From positions 682,001 to 746,000 of the forward strand of contig BQUP01000002.1 in the NCBI GenBank assembly GCA_022835595.1: a stretch of DNA of 64,000 bases. Direction: 5' to 3'. Position 1 is the stretch's first letter. Each line of letters starts with the position of its first letter. Source of the DNA: Cystobasidium ongulense (lineage: Eukaryota; Basidiomycota; Cystobasidiomycetes; Cystobasidiales; Cystobasidiaceae). A program made the translations under genes and the position numbers. The notes beneath the pieces are model-generated. The model was not told where the DNA came from, did no database searches, and was given only the letters and a program-made list of their open reading frames with translations. Positions 1 to 11,787 of the stretch are shown here, one piece after another.

Positions 1-141
1 TGGATCAGAGTGGGCATCACACAATGCTGCGAGTCGTCGTCGTCGTTCTCTCACCTTGCCAAATGCGCCTTTGCCGACCGAGCGCAAGAGGTAGAAGTGC
101 CACAGATCCACCGGGGCGTCAAAGTCGATTTGCTGGGTCAT
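1..141 (-). CDS. AGC-type Ser/Thr protein kinase, N-terminal fragment
   Basis: Only the first coding exon is in the window, at 141 down to 55, encoding 29 residues. It ends at a GTGAGA donor (54-49), and the rest of the gene lies left of the window. The peptide starts MTQQIDFDAPVDLWHFYLLR and runs into VGKGAFGK, the start of a kinase glycine-rich ATP loop (GxGxFG). The lead-in, an acidic stretch then 'HFYLLRSVGKGAFGKV', resembles fungal AGC kinases of the YANK/STK32 type, where the domain begins close to the N terminus. The family call is inference from this short motif. The ATG at 141 is the first in this frame that leads into the loop. The gene is transcribed away from PRO1. Confidence 0.6.
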   Translation of the reverse strand, partial: MTQQIDFDAPVDLWHFYLLRSVGKGAFGKVRERRRRLAALCDAHSDP

Positions 142-602
142 ACATCGCACTTAGCTGGTGGGCATGGGGAATAGACACGAGACCACCCACCTCTGGCTTG
201 CAGCAGAGTGCGCCCATCCTGGAGTCTGTGTCGTGCGATATCGAGCGGCCAGGGCGGGCGAGTGCGCGAGTACCGTCGACGGCCAAGGGTAATCAACAGC
301 ACTGCTGGCTGACGGCACTGCAGCGAGGCGAGGCGAGATGCCTGCGTGCCTGCGTGGTGGGTGCTAGCTGTAGCTGGAGCTGGCTGTAGGCGTGCTTGCG
401 GTGGGTGCAATAATGCAATGCAACGAGCGCCAAAGTTACGGCCACAGCAAAGGTGATCTTGATCAGATAGAGAAAGTGAAGATGAAAGAAGAAGAAGAAG
501 AAGCTGCAAGTATGACGGCTACCACCACCATGACCATGACTACGACATAGACACACTCCCAAGTAGCATACAGCACACCCCCATCCAACTGCCCGCCCCG
601 CC
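142..602. promoter_or_regulatory. Divergent intergenic region, kinase / PRO1
   Basis: This 461-bp stretch separates two genes read outward, so it should hold both promoters. It contains a short GAA-rich run (about 484-503) and a purine-biased tract. No TATA box stands out and no gene was found. Confidence 0.5.
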
Positions 603-2955
603 ATGAACACCATGCGCAACCCCCGAAGAGCGGCAGGCGAAGTCGACGAGGCGGATAGCAATGTCCAGCAGCAGCAGCATGAACAGCCAGACTCGCCAGT
701 ACACCACCTCACCATCGTCATCAAGCTCGGCTCATCCAGCATAGTCAACGAGGACGACTTCCAGCCTCAGCTCGCCCTGCTCTCGTCAATCGCAGAAACC
801 GTGTCGTCTCTGCGCCGAAAAGGCCACCGTGTAGTGCTCGTGTCCTCGGGCGCGATAGCAATGGGCTTGAAACGAATGGACCTGCGATTGAAGCCGAAAG
901 TGCTCGCTGAGAAGCAGGTGAGCTTCAGTCTTTGATTATCTGGGGAAAGCTCCATGGCTTATGTGACCTCTGCCAGGCCCTCGCTGCTATCGGACAAGGA
1001 AGACTAATAGCTCTATGGGATAACCTATTCGGGATGCTGGGTCAACCTATCGCGCAAGTATTGCTCACGAGAAGCGACATATCAGATGTAAGGGAGCTCC
1101 TTCCTCCCTGCTTCCATACTTACAATGGCTGACTCGCTCCATCTTCACGTGATCCATGCTTGCCCATCATTCGGCATCTACTGCAATTTGTCTCTGTTAA
1201 CCTTTGCAATATGCTTCTAATCATGCACTTGTTTGCTCCTACCCTCTCCTATTCTCTTTCTTCCCACTCTATTTATCCATTCCTCCACTTCCACTTCCAC
1301 TTCTACTTCCACTTCTACTTCTACTGGTACTTCGAATACACAGCGCTCTCGCTATCTCAATTCGACCAAAACACTCTCAGCCCTCCTTTCATACGGAGTA
1401 ATCCCAATAGTAAACGAAAACGACACCGTCAGCGTATCAGAGATCAAATTTGGAGACAACGATACACTATCAGCAATAACAGCAAGTATGATAGGAGCAG
1501 ATTATCTATTCCTCTTGACCGATGTCGATTGTTTGTACTCTGACAATCCAAGACGTTTCCCAGATACTGCAAAACAAGTGAGGATAGTAAGAGATATTGA
1601 ACAATTACGTCAATTAGTCTCAACTTCTACAATGGGTAGTAATTTAGGAACAGGTGGTATGGAAACAAAAATTATTGCAGCAGAATTAGCAAATTGTGCA
1701 GGAGTTTGTACAATTATAACACATGGAAAAAAACCTGAGAATATTTTGAAAATTATAGATAATCCGATTGAATTAACTTCAACAGTAAAATCAGTTGAAG
1801 AAGGTATTTTAAAAGATGAAGAATATGAAAGAAATACTCCTTTACATACTATTTTTATTCCTGAATCTGATCCTTTGACAGATAAAAAATGGTGGGTATT
1901 ACATGGTTTAAAACCTAGAGGTAGAATTATCATAGATGAAGGTGCTTATAGAGCTATTGCTAGAAGTACTGCAAGAACTTCTTCTTCCTCTTCTAATACG
2001 CCACAAGCTAGAACTCCCCCTGCTTCAGGGACTACGACTCCCACATCATCCTTCCCATCGACCCCTCTATCCCAGTCCATCACCACAGCATCAGAAACAA
2101 CGGAAACTCCAACAGTCAGTGCAGTACCCTCACCGTCACTCTTGGCAACTTCTTCAGCTCGACCACTCACAATTGGGCGCTCGAGCTCCAATTCAAACAA
2201 TTCATCTTCATCCGGCAATGGCGGACGCTTATTGCCAGCTGGCGTGGTTGCAGTAGAAGGAACTTTCGCAGCAGGTCAAGCAGTGACAGTTGTAGTCCAA
2301 CGTAAAAAACGTAGAGATGCGAAAGATGCCAGTAGTTTCATGACGATGAATAGAGGAAGGAGAGGAAGTCAACACAATGATTACAACAAACCTAGATCAG
2401 GTTCTTCTTCATTAGCCAATTCATTGATATTGGAACAAGCCAAGCAAATAGGTGATCCATACGATACATCAGAAGAACCAAAACAACAATCAAATCGTAA
2501 AGGGTCAATCTCTTCTTCAACACCATCAAAAGGAATGACGAAAACTTCAAAAAATGCAAATGATAAAAGTAGAAGAAGAAAAGGAATTGATCAAAGTTAT
2601 CTAAGTGATACAGATCATGATACAACTACAGATGATGATGAATCAAATGAAATGGAAGAAATTGAATTTGGTAGAGGTTTAGCTAATTATAATTCTGAAG
2701 ATATTGATCGCATAAAAGGTCATAAAAGGTAAGTTTTCAAAAATCGCCCCCCTTCCAAACGGAATTACAATCAATGAAGAATTAGAAGGAGATACTGATT
2801 TACTGCACTTCCTCGTTTCCGTTATATTCGTCCCCTTCTCATCGCATAAAATTCTGAACTCGGAAAACAGCTCTGAAATCGAGAAGATATTGGGTTATAT
2901 CGAATCAGAACATTGTGTCGAGAGTATAACAAGCTTAAGACGCTTAGAGCTGTAA
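603..2955 (+). CDS. PRO1: Glutamate 5-kinase (proline biosynthesis) with enlarged PUA domain
   Basis: This enzyme phosphorylates glutamate to gamma-glutamyl phosphate, the first step of proline synthesis, in the cytosol. Exons are 603-917, 977-1087, 1344-2728 and 2871-2955, giving 631 residues. The amino-acid-kinase domain shows [12 protein letters not shown] (about residue 41), [40 protein letters not shown] (about 164), [13 protein letters not shown] and GTGGMETKI (about 245). A PUA domain follows ([10 protein letters not shown], then [15 protein letters not shown], then [18 protein letters not shown]). The last exon is needed: it supplies [10 protein letters not shown], the usual PUA end, past an in-frame TAA inside the third intron. 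Two low-complexity insertions, about 352-435 and 465-582, make the protein some 200 residues longer than a typical fungal Pro1. The middle of exon 3 is extremely A+T rich. No reductase domain is fused. Confidence 0.95.
1284..1325 (+). repeat. Hexanucleotide microsatellite in PRO1 intron 2
   Basis: About seven units of TCYACT (TCCACT or TCTACT) lie in a pyrimidine-rich tract just upstream of the acceptor of the second PRO1 intron. That intron (1088-1343) is 256 bases, well above the usual 50-80 here. The conserved protein reads straight across it, so no exon is missing. Confidence 0.85.
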
Positions 2956-3387
2956 CAGACAATCTTAGACAATTCCTGCCCGCAAAGCGCTGTTCATAGA
3001 AAATTGTGTTGGAAACATGCAAATCACTCTTGACCGTCAAACAGGCCTTACAAACCTTCCGATAGATCTCCAGAGCCATTCTTATTCCTGAAGAAGGAGC
3101 CTAGGGGTGTTACAGGTATTTCCAAAGTCTGCGTTGCAGACAAAGAAAACCAGCTAATTAACCGCCTTGTCAGGAATTCCTTTGACGATCTTTTTGTAGA
3201 CAACCGCAGTAAAAGCGAAAAAAGAAGAAGAGTTCACTTTCTTGTGACTATGTACAATCAACAAACGACGAATGTTCCCACTTAGTTTTCCCTACCCTTT
3301 TGTGCTCACTGTGTGCAATATCAAGCCATGCCAGGCTACTAGTTCACAGAAAGTAGAGACCAAATTTACGCAATGCGACTCTCAAGT
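2956..3387. other. Convergent 3' flanks, PRO1 / SCC3
   Basis: PRO1 and SCC3 converge here. I see no conserved reading frame or RNA gene, only expected 3' untranslated and spacer sequence. Confidence 0.5.
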
Positions 3388-6300
3388 CTAGTATCTACTC
3401 CTCTTTCTCCTAGGTAGACCATCACCAGCATCAGATTGACTATCTAATCCAGGTGGTGAATTCGCTAGATCAAGTACTAATGAATCGGTCTCTGCTAATT
3501 CCTGCGTCGATAGATCCATTGCTGGTTCTTGACTATCATCTCGCCTGCTGGAAGCTGATGTAGCTGATAGATCATCCTCTGGTAAAGAAGGTGCGCTTTT
3601 TACTTTTGAAGCTATTCGCTCCTTCAACGGAGGTGGCAGTTCATCTTCATCCTCTTCACTTTGTGCTCTAGGTCTCTTAGTCCCTGCTTTTGGTGCTGCT
3701 TTTCGTGCAGGTAACGCTGTGCCCAGTTTGGCAGGAGCAGGTTCCGGATCGTCACTGTCATCGTCGTCCGAAGGGGTAGGCGCCCGCTTGGATCTAGTCT
3801 GAGAAACAGCATTTGTACGTTGAGGTACATTGCTTGCTTCTTCTTCTTCTTCCTCTTCCTCCTCATCCTCTTCTTCGGCTTCACTGCCATCTTCAGCATA
3901 TCTCGAAGCGCCTTCTGAAACAGTCGACCTATTACTTCTCCTAGTAGGCAGAGCTTGTGGTTTATTTGACTTTGTAGCAACTTTCTTAGGTGCTGCTTTG
4001 AGGCGTTTGCCCTGACTATCAGAGTTGTTTAAGGCTTTCGGCTTAGGCTTGCTGCGACCAGGCAATTGACTTCCATCGTTCTCCTCCTCACCATTCTCAG
4101 CCTCGGATGTATTGCCATTCGCTTCTTTGCGTGTCCTGACAGTCTTGCGAGCTGTAACTTTAATACCGGCATCTTTCGACATGAGTGTCACCAGTCGTTT
4201 ATCGTATGAATGCTGACCATCCCAGTGACGCGAATTAGCAGGTACCTCTATATCATGTTCTTTGAGAGTATCATTCATGTGCGCATAGCTAAGTAAGGAA
4301 GCATAAAGCATCAGCATAAAATCCTAAACAGAGTGCAAAGGCAAATCAGCCATGCTTACATGACAGCAGCTTCCTTTCCAGTCATGCCAATCAAGCATTG
4401 AACAAGCCCCTTAAACATAACCAGAGCTTTGTTTTTCGAAGCATGCTTCTCTTGATTAGCTAGTGTCTTGTATTTCTTGACTGTATAGGTGACCAGATCC
4501 TTATGCAACCTAACGAGATCTTCACTCGGTAACCGAGCAGCTATTACGAAGCCACGTCCTCGTAGGACAAGATGATTGGACAGATAGCGCGCTAGAGCTA
4601 GGAAACAGGAATCGGTTTTGACGGTGGCGGAGATATACAACCCCAGAGCCTGCAAGACGTGGAAAGTCAATTACGCGCTGTCGACTGTCTGAAATCGCGA
4701 CTCACCCCTTTGAAGCCCTCTACAGCGACGCCAGCGGCAGCGTGTCCTGCATCACCAAGCACTCCAAATTGTCGGATAGCATCGCCGAGCCAACGACAGC
4801 ATTCGTTGAAAAAGGGACCAAAACGATCATAGTGGACGAGCATGGCGGATGCATGATGCATATCTAGTACGTCAACGCAAATAGCACGAGCGTACGAAAC
4901 GATCAAATCGTTGAATGCGTAAGTCGCTGCATGTTGGGCTAGTGTGACCGGGCGGAAAGCTAATGCTTAAGGGAAATACAGGTAAATGAGCGCCTCGGCG
5001 TCCGTGTTTGCAGTGAATGAAACTTACTGGTATCATCGACTTCTGGAACGGGGTCGTCATGCTCATTGTCTTCGTTTTCATCAATAAGGTCGTCGCCTGC
5101 ATTGCCCCGTGGATCGAAGAAGCCAGCATATCGCTCAATCTCCGCCTGGACGAATCCCGCGCACCGATACTGGGTCTGCACGCTCAGTGCAAGGGCATCG
5201 TCGACATCTTCACTGACAGAGTATCGAGCCTTCGCAGTTATGTGAAGATCGAGAAGAAGCCTGAACGCTGTCCGCTTGACGCCCTCGCTTGCTGAGTTCA
5301 GCTCGCCGATGGCATAGTCTTTGCATTGTTGAACCAGTGCATTGCGCTGTTCGATTAGATTCTCTGGGGTGTGCTCGTCTTGTCCCACTTTAGTGATCTG
5401 CCAGAGGTAGCACAAATACAGGATGTCTAGCGAGTGTTGAATGACCTATGTCGAGTACGCTTCAGTGACACTGTCAGCTGCATGTGATAGAAAGCCAACA
5501 ACATACCTTTTCTTCTTCCTGGAAGCCCATCTGGCCTCTTTCTATCATCTGATTGACCGTCTCCAGTACGCTGGGTAGGTTGCCAGGACCAGCCTCGCTT
5601 AACGCTGGAGTAATGTCCCAATTCTTCAGGATCAAACAGAGCCGCCCTAGCCACGCTGAAAGTTTCTGTATGGTATCCTCATCAATTGGTGTAGCGTTGA
5701 TTGCGTCGATGCCATCGAGAAGCTGGCGTAACGGTTCTACGACAGCTACCTCCAGGGCCGAGGCCTTTTCCGTGTTTGTAGCAGAGAGGGCTTGAGTCGC
5801 TCTCAAGGCATTGATTGCATCCATCGCTCTCTCGATCAAGTAGATGTCGCTATGACCCACAAACTGACGGGTAATATCGTCCCATAATTGCTCGTAATTT
5901 GTGACTTGGCGCATCTCAAGATAAAGATCTAGATCCATCTGCTGAGGAAGAAGCAGAAGGGTCGTGCACCTAGTGGAATCGGTTTGATGTTTCGCGAAAA
6001 GTCGGGATATCGAATTCATGATGGCTCGCGTTGTGGACTTGTAAAGCTCCTCCCGCTCGTCATCGCTCTGTTAAGAGCATCACTTGGTTAGCCGAGTAAG
6101 TTAGGCAAGGAGATAAGGTCCCTACTACTGATGCCAGTAATTTCGCTCTTTCTCGTGCCGTCTTCACCGATGCCACGAACACGCTTAATAAGACGGTCTC
6201 TTCTGCATCTTCCAAACGACAGACGGTGTGCACTTGATTCTGGTGAGCTTCGCCTGCCGCTGACGCAGCCTGTGTAGCCGAGTGATCCAGGAGCAGATAA

Positions 6301-8788
6301 CCAAGCAAGCTTTGCCAATTCCGCACAATTTCGACTTCGAAATACAGCGTTTCGACCGCAAGAGATAATCGGTCTTCATTCTGTCCTTGCAGAATAGCTG
6401 TAAGCTGAGCTACAGAAGCCGCTCCGTTTCCTTTCCGCAATTTGGCGTCTGTACGATCTCGATTCTTGCGATAACGTGTGAAAGCGCTTTCTGCATTGCT
6501 TGACTCTTCCATGTCATCTTCTGAGTCACCTTCGTCTTGAATAAGGGCGAGAGCTTGCAGTTGTGTAGCAATCTCTGCATCGAGTTGCGAACTAAAGCTG
6601 ACAAGCATGGATGCAAGACTCTTCCATTGCAGCATATGCTGGAGATTTTCTGCGGAATGTTGAGGTTCGTTACCGGCACGATGTGCTTGGAGCTCTGTCC
6701 CCTTTTGCTCAACGTTTTCTTTCAACAGATTGTCGAAGAAAACAGCTGCAGCTCGACGCGCTCTAGGCTCTGCATCGAAGATCAGTCGTGCCACTTGATC
6801 TCGCTGCTCTTCCTCTAATAATCCGTGCCTCTCAATCTGTCTTAAGACCTGTATGGCCTCGACACGGATATTGAGTTCGGCATCAGAAGTAGCCATTTCG
6901 ACCAGACGCGCTTTAAAGCGTTCGGTGAAATGTTGCATAGACATGATGTAGTCATCCTTATCGTAGACAGCCGACAAAGAAGAGACAGCCTCTCGCCGGA
7001 CCGCTTTGTCCTGTACAGAAGGAATTAGCCTTCTGCAATGCCTGGGGGCTGTCAGAGGCTCACAAGATCCGTTAACATCCACCCAATATATCGGAGGTAA
7101 TTGCCCTCCAAGAAATGGTCCGGCAGCGTGCTCATCCAGACACCTAGCGATCTGATGCATTCCATTCGAATAGCTGGTTCTGCATCTCTGTAGCGATGAA
7201 TAAAGACGGCGTCAAATAACTCCTTGAAGTAGGTCTCCAATCTCATCTTGTTGCTGTGTGTGGCCTTGATGAGTGCTTCTAGCTCCTGCAGGCGCGTCTT
7301 GTCCGTGGCGCCACCACGCGTGCTTTTGCCGACCAGTTTGCCCGCTCTTTTCACTTCAGCCTCTTTTTGGCGCTGTAGCTGAGAGAAATCGTCTTTGTTC
7401 GAAAGCGAAACCTCGCATAGGGCTTCGACAAAAGTCAAGGTAATCACGGTACTTGTGTGACGGAATGCTCGTAGCTTAGAGGAAGAAAGAGCGACCAGCC
7501 AGCTTTGAAAGGTCTCGCAGAAAATATCATCATATAGGACTTCACTAATAGCTGTGGTCTCAACGAGTTTGGTCAAAAACTCATGCAATGAAGTTCTGAA
7601 TTTCTTGTAGCCTTTTGACTTGGATACTAAAGGGTAAGAAGCTTGGTGGACCTGGTTCGATGGAATACGTTAATTTCAATCTCGTGCCTTGCTACGGCAG
7701 GAGGCCTGGAACCCACCTTTGCAAAATCCGTTTGGATGTCATCCAGCTTGCCGATAACACCATCAAGATCTTGTGCTTCATGCAGGTCTACGGACAAGTT
7801 GCATCCGCAGCACTTAAAAGATAGAGGAAGTTAAATATAGCATCGTTCGCTGATGCCAATCCCACTTACCCGTAGCACGAAGTTGACAAGGTCTGCCAAA
7901 GCTTGGCCTCTGGAATCTTCGTCGGCTCTATAGTTCTCCAGCCAGTCTTCCACGGTAGCTGCAATAGCTGCCCGTGGATCTTTAACAGCATCTGTTGGGT
8001 GGCCGTTTAGCTGGTATAGATGACTGATTCGCTCGACACAGTAGCTGCTCACTAAATAGATTGTTGTCCGCTTCCACCGAGAAATCATCTTTGCCCCGGG
8101 AAGTTTCCAAGCCGTTGGCAGCTTGTTCTGGAGCATTGCCGTCCTCGTCGACTTCCACGGCGGTCTTGCGTCTAGCAGTGCCTCTTGCAGCAGATGTAGA
8201 AGCGCGTCCAGCTGTAGATCTTCCGCCACCAGCTTTGCCTTTGCCTCGTCGACCTCCTCGAGAGGTGGAAGCACGTCCGGCAGGACGGCTCTTAGCTCCT
8301 CGGAAGTCGGAGTCCTGTTCGTCGTCGTCATCTTCACTCTCACTGTCTTCCTCGTCTTCGTCAGCTCCTGCCTGAGGCTGTTCCTGCAGGTTTCCATTCT
8401 CGTCAAGAGAAGGCACAGCGATGTCGTTGGACTCTTCGGTCACCTGCGCACGTCTCTTTTGCTTGCCTTTAGGGGCTACTGTTGTCATGATGCGTTCAGG
8501 GGATGTGTTCGAAACAGTCATGATGGGACGCGTCGATGTTGACAGCACAAAAAGGTACGAGTGGAAGGACGGATTTGTTCACAGTCAGTGAATGGGGCCC
8601 AGCCAGGAGTAGATGATCTATCGATATTCACCTTGCGAAGTCGAAGCTGTTGTGCTCCCAGCTGTCCTTGCTGCAGCGTTCTGCCTCGTGCTCGTCCTGC
8701 GCGTTGATGGCCGAGCTGCCTGCTGCTCAGACTCGACGCTGCTGAGCCCGCTGGTGTCCTGGTTGTCGAGATCCATTCCTATGCTCAT
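3388..8788 (-). CDS. SCC3: Cohesin subunit Scc3/STAG (SA/Psc3 family)
   Basis: This is the HEAT-repeat cohesin subunit that binds the kleisin and DNA and is needed for sister-chromatid cohesion. Proposed exons on the minus strand are 8788-8632, 8478-8053, 7991-7870, 7812-7717, 7651-7064, 7010-6129, 6067-5507, 5445-5028, 4959-4706, about 4649-4365 and 4323-3388. The N terminus is basic and Ser/Thr/acidic with RGGRRGKGK-type stretches. The conserved STAG domain starts at VKDPRAAIAATVEDWLENY and continues through LRCCGCNLSV and YPLVSKSKGYKKFRTSL. The region around FIHRYRDAEPAIRMECIRSL and RYIGWMLTDL matches the conserved STAG core. The C-terminal exon is Ser/acidic/Lys-rich and ends RKRSRY. The start is uncertain: 8788 gives an extra Arg/Ser-rich exon joined in phase by a 153-base intron, while an ATG at 8521 would avoid it. 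The last junction, near 4324-4365, does not fit a consensus splice in frame. Confidence 0.9.
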
Positions 8789-8935
8789 AACACGAGCTCT
8801 ACGCGTCTTCTGTCGCTTTCCTGCGTGTCGGTGTAGTATGGTGTGTGATCAAGCTATGAAAGCTGTCTCCATCAAGAAGCCTTCGCCTACAGCCACCTTG
8901 TTGCTTCTCTCCACCAACATCAATGTCGCGGATAC
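8789..8935. promoter_or_regulatory. Compact bidirectional promoter, SCC3 / unknown gene
   Basis: Only 147 bp separate the proposed ATGs of SCC3 (minus) and the unknown gene at 8936 (plus), so their transcription is probably coupled. No TATA box is evident. If SCC3 starts at 8521 instead, the gap is 414 bp. Confidence 0.45.
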
Positions 8936-11401
8936 ATGACAGATGGAGCACAGCAAGCCAGCCAGGACACATCTCATGCCCACCACAGCCTCTGCATCAA
9001 GACTTGGGCCCGGACGCTTCCACAGGCTTCAAACGACAGCCATGTTCACGAGCAATACGCGCGCTACCTGGACAACCTCGAGAGCGGTGACAGCGTGGTA
9101 AAGCACTCTGTCGACACCCTCGCAGTCTCAAGAGCCAGTAAGATGCTGAGCTCACCTGGTCTCGTCCACTTCAGGCTCATCTATCTTGCTTTCTCTTGCC
9201 ACTAATCTCCGACAGCAATAGCAGCACACTTCCGCTGGCTTTCTACAGCTAGGAGACTACCCGACTCCGACATCTCCAAGTATATACTGACAAGAAGATC
9301 CGACTTCGTCAGACAGTCGGAAGGCTTGGACAATGTCTTCGACCTAGAGGAGCTCGAAGACTTCCATAAAGCATCTGGCTCCACCGACAAGAGAAGCGCT
9401 TTACAAGAGAACCCACGAAGGACTGTCACCGAAAGCAGGCCGCTACACATCTATGGCCGCAAGTCAACAGCGCCTCGAAGCCAGGCGTCCCCGTATGTGC
9501 GGTCCAATGCGGTCCTCGTCGCCTTTCGTAGGTTGCTGGACTCGCCATCTTCCCAAGAGTCCAGCCGAGACTCCATTCATTCTTCAACTCCGCGCACGAA
9601 ACGCAAAAGGATCCCAATGATGGTCGATTCTCCGGCAGTCTCAGCAGCATTCGATCAGACATCTCAAGCGTCCTCACTCTCCCCTTCGCCCTCGCCGCCT
9701 ATAGTGCGTAGCAAGGCGAAGCTAGTTCATCATGGGATTAAGCGTGTCAGGCTTGATCCTGAAATCAGAGGGCGACAGCCTCTCCGATTGCAAGCTCCTA
9801 CATCAGCGATACCTCAAAGGGGTCCGAACCAGGACTCGTCTGTCTCAGTGGCATCAAAGAAGAGCAAACTTACCTTGAGACCGATCACACGGAAAATACC
9901 ATCGAATGGCATACCTTGGGAGACAAGAGTTCCGATGCACAAGGCGTTGGACAAGGTGTTTTCCCACGCTAGAAGATTGCAAGGCTTCGGAGGTTCTTGG
10001 CCACTCAAAGGAAGAGAGGTCGTGGCTGAACATGTCGTCGAGGAAGGAATGGGAGGCGACACGACCGAGATCATCGAGGACTATACGATACAGCTGGATG
10101 CTTTTAGCTCCTCGCCAGTACGTCCAGCTGCACAGAATACTGAAGTAATCAAATCCTTTCGACAAATCAGCAGCACGCTTGTCCATAACAGAAACACGAA
10201 CGAGTCAGCCGCCAGTCCAGCTCGGGTTGCAGAGCAACCAGCATCGCACCCTCGTGTGCACCCAGAAGAGGATCATCAAGTTGAGGATGGCGAAGGGGTC
10301 CAGCCGGCCCCGTCGATACCTGATGGAATGACCTTCTTTCAATCGCACGTGGCTTTGAACCCAGTCACGACTTCGGACAGATTCATTAGTACGCATGGAA
10401 GCTTTGCGGCTCCACTCAGAAGTACGAATCTACCAGAGCCACCCTCTCCACCCAGCCTTGCCAACGACGCGCCCTCCCTTGCACCTCCAATTCTTGAGTC
10501 CAATGAGGCCAGGCAAGCTGGTGGAGATAGTACTCTGCCGTCTCCGCTCTGTGCCCAGACGCGCGTGTATCAACGAGACGTTCCTGAAATCTCGGTCACC
10601 CTGCCTACAAGTCCGATGGCTTCTTCCCGTCATGCTCGCGGGTCTGTTCTGCAGGCGCTCGCCACGCCGGAAACCGAAGACACGTCGGCTACCAGTATCA
10701 TTCCATTGGAGCAAGAAGCCAACACCGTGACGATCGATCTGTTCCTTTCACTGGCTTTTGGCTCTCGAAGTGCAACGCCTTCTGGCCGATTTCTCAGACA
10801 CATATTACCTAGCCGATGCGTTCCCAGATTCCGTACGTTGTCCAAGGCTATCTCCTCAAGCCCAATCGCCCAGGTTCTTGTGCCAGATGAATCTCTGCAC
10901 GGGGGAGGCATGTTTGGCGAAGGCTATCTCGGCCTTGGGCGCAGAGGGTTTTGGGAGCTCCCATTGACTGTTAAAAAGCCGAGTTCTTATAAGACCAGCC
11001 AGGCAATTGTTCTCGGTTTAGACAACTGTTCATTTGGGGAGGAACTGTATCCCTCGCCGGTCGTATGGACGCTCCAACGCTTGCGATACTTTCTGGCCCG
11101 TTTAGAAGATCTGGCAAGATTGGGTAAATTCGGCGTCCTTACCGTATCCACAACTGGCCTGAAGGGTGCCGAAAGCGTTCAAATTAGCTGCCAAGCGTCT
11201 CTGGCACTCATTTTGCGGACCGTATTCAGCGAAATTGCTTGTCCGCTCGATGAAGATGGGAACGAAGTGTGCGAGATGTCGGAAAACATGGGCTTTGGCG
11301 ACGGGCGAAGCAGGCTCGGCGACAAGTGGCTCAGCGCTGAGAGCGGCATCAGACTGGTGTGGTGGGACGAAATAGAAAGGTGTCCTGTGCTACTGTCTTA
11401 G
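8936..11401 (+). CDS. Unrecognised 795-residue protein divergent from SCC3
   Basis: Two exons, 8936-9137 and 9216-11401, join in phase (GTAAGA donor, GACAG acceptor) to give 795 residues. I do not recognise the family. The N-terminal about 110 residues (HFRWLSTARRLPDSDISKYI, then DLEELEDFHKAS) look folded and partly helical. The middle, about 115-560, is Ser/Pro/Arg-rich and probably disordered, with basic patches such as PRTKRKRIP. A segment RPLHIYGRKSTAPRS followed by SNAVLVAFRRLLDSP looks conserved-like. The last about 220 residues are again globular, with LFLSLAFGS, the hydrophobic VVWTLQRLRYFLARLEDLAR, and a C terminus rich in Trp and acidic residues. There is no signal peptide or membrane segment. 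Sharing a promoter with cohesin hints at, but does not show, a chromosome-related role. Confidence 0.8.
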
Positions 11402-11787
11402 GATGTTGTGCTGTTCTCTAATTCGAGATCAATGCATCAGGTTGAAATATGGTGTGAATGACGCAATGCAGTGGTGTTGTTTACTTAGGCTAGTAGTATT
11501 CTGTTGTTGTAAAGCGAAGATCGGGCTCTGCTGCGTCCTTGAATCAGTAATTTTCTTATTTCATCGTTCTCTCTCTATTCGTACAATCGTCTGGAGCTGG
11601 TGATAGCCATATCAGAGGCTTGTATCAAAAGCATGCACGCGGGCATAATCACCCTAAAAACTTGAAAGGGTATACGAACGATAGATATATGCATTATTGG
11701 AAGCCTTAGGTAGGTTATGTACGAATTGTGACTTATGAAATGCCTGCGGAGGCAATTCCAGCACTTTGTCGCCGAGAGCCGAGTCTA
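11402..11787. other. Convergent 3' flanks
   Basis: Spacer between the convergent unknown gene and LOS1. I see nothing beyond A+T-rich 3' flank sequence. Confidence 0.5.

Noticed and set aside
1600-2000. Very A+T-rich segment of PRO1 as a horizontally transferred piece
   Set aside because: The protein is continuous, ordinary fungal glutamate kinase, and the same composition shift occurs in other genes in the window.
8613-8939. A 108-codon plus-strand reading frame with hydrophobic N terminus
   Set aside because: It lies antisense to the proposed first SCC3 exon and has no ATG-supported, conserved features.
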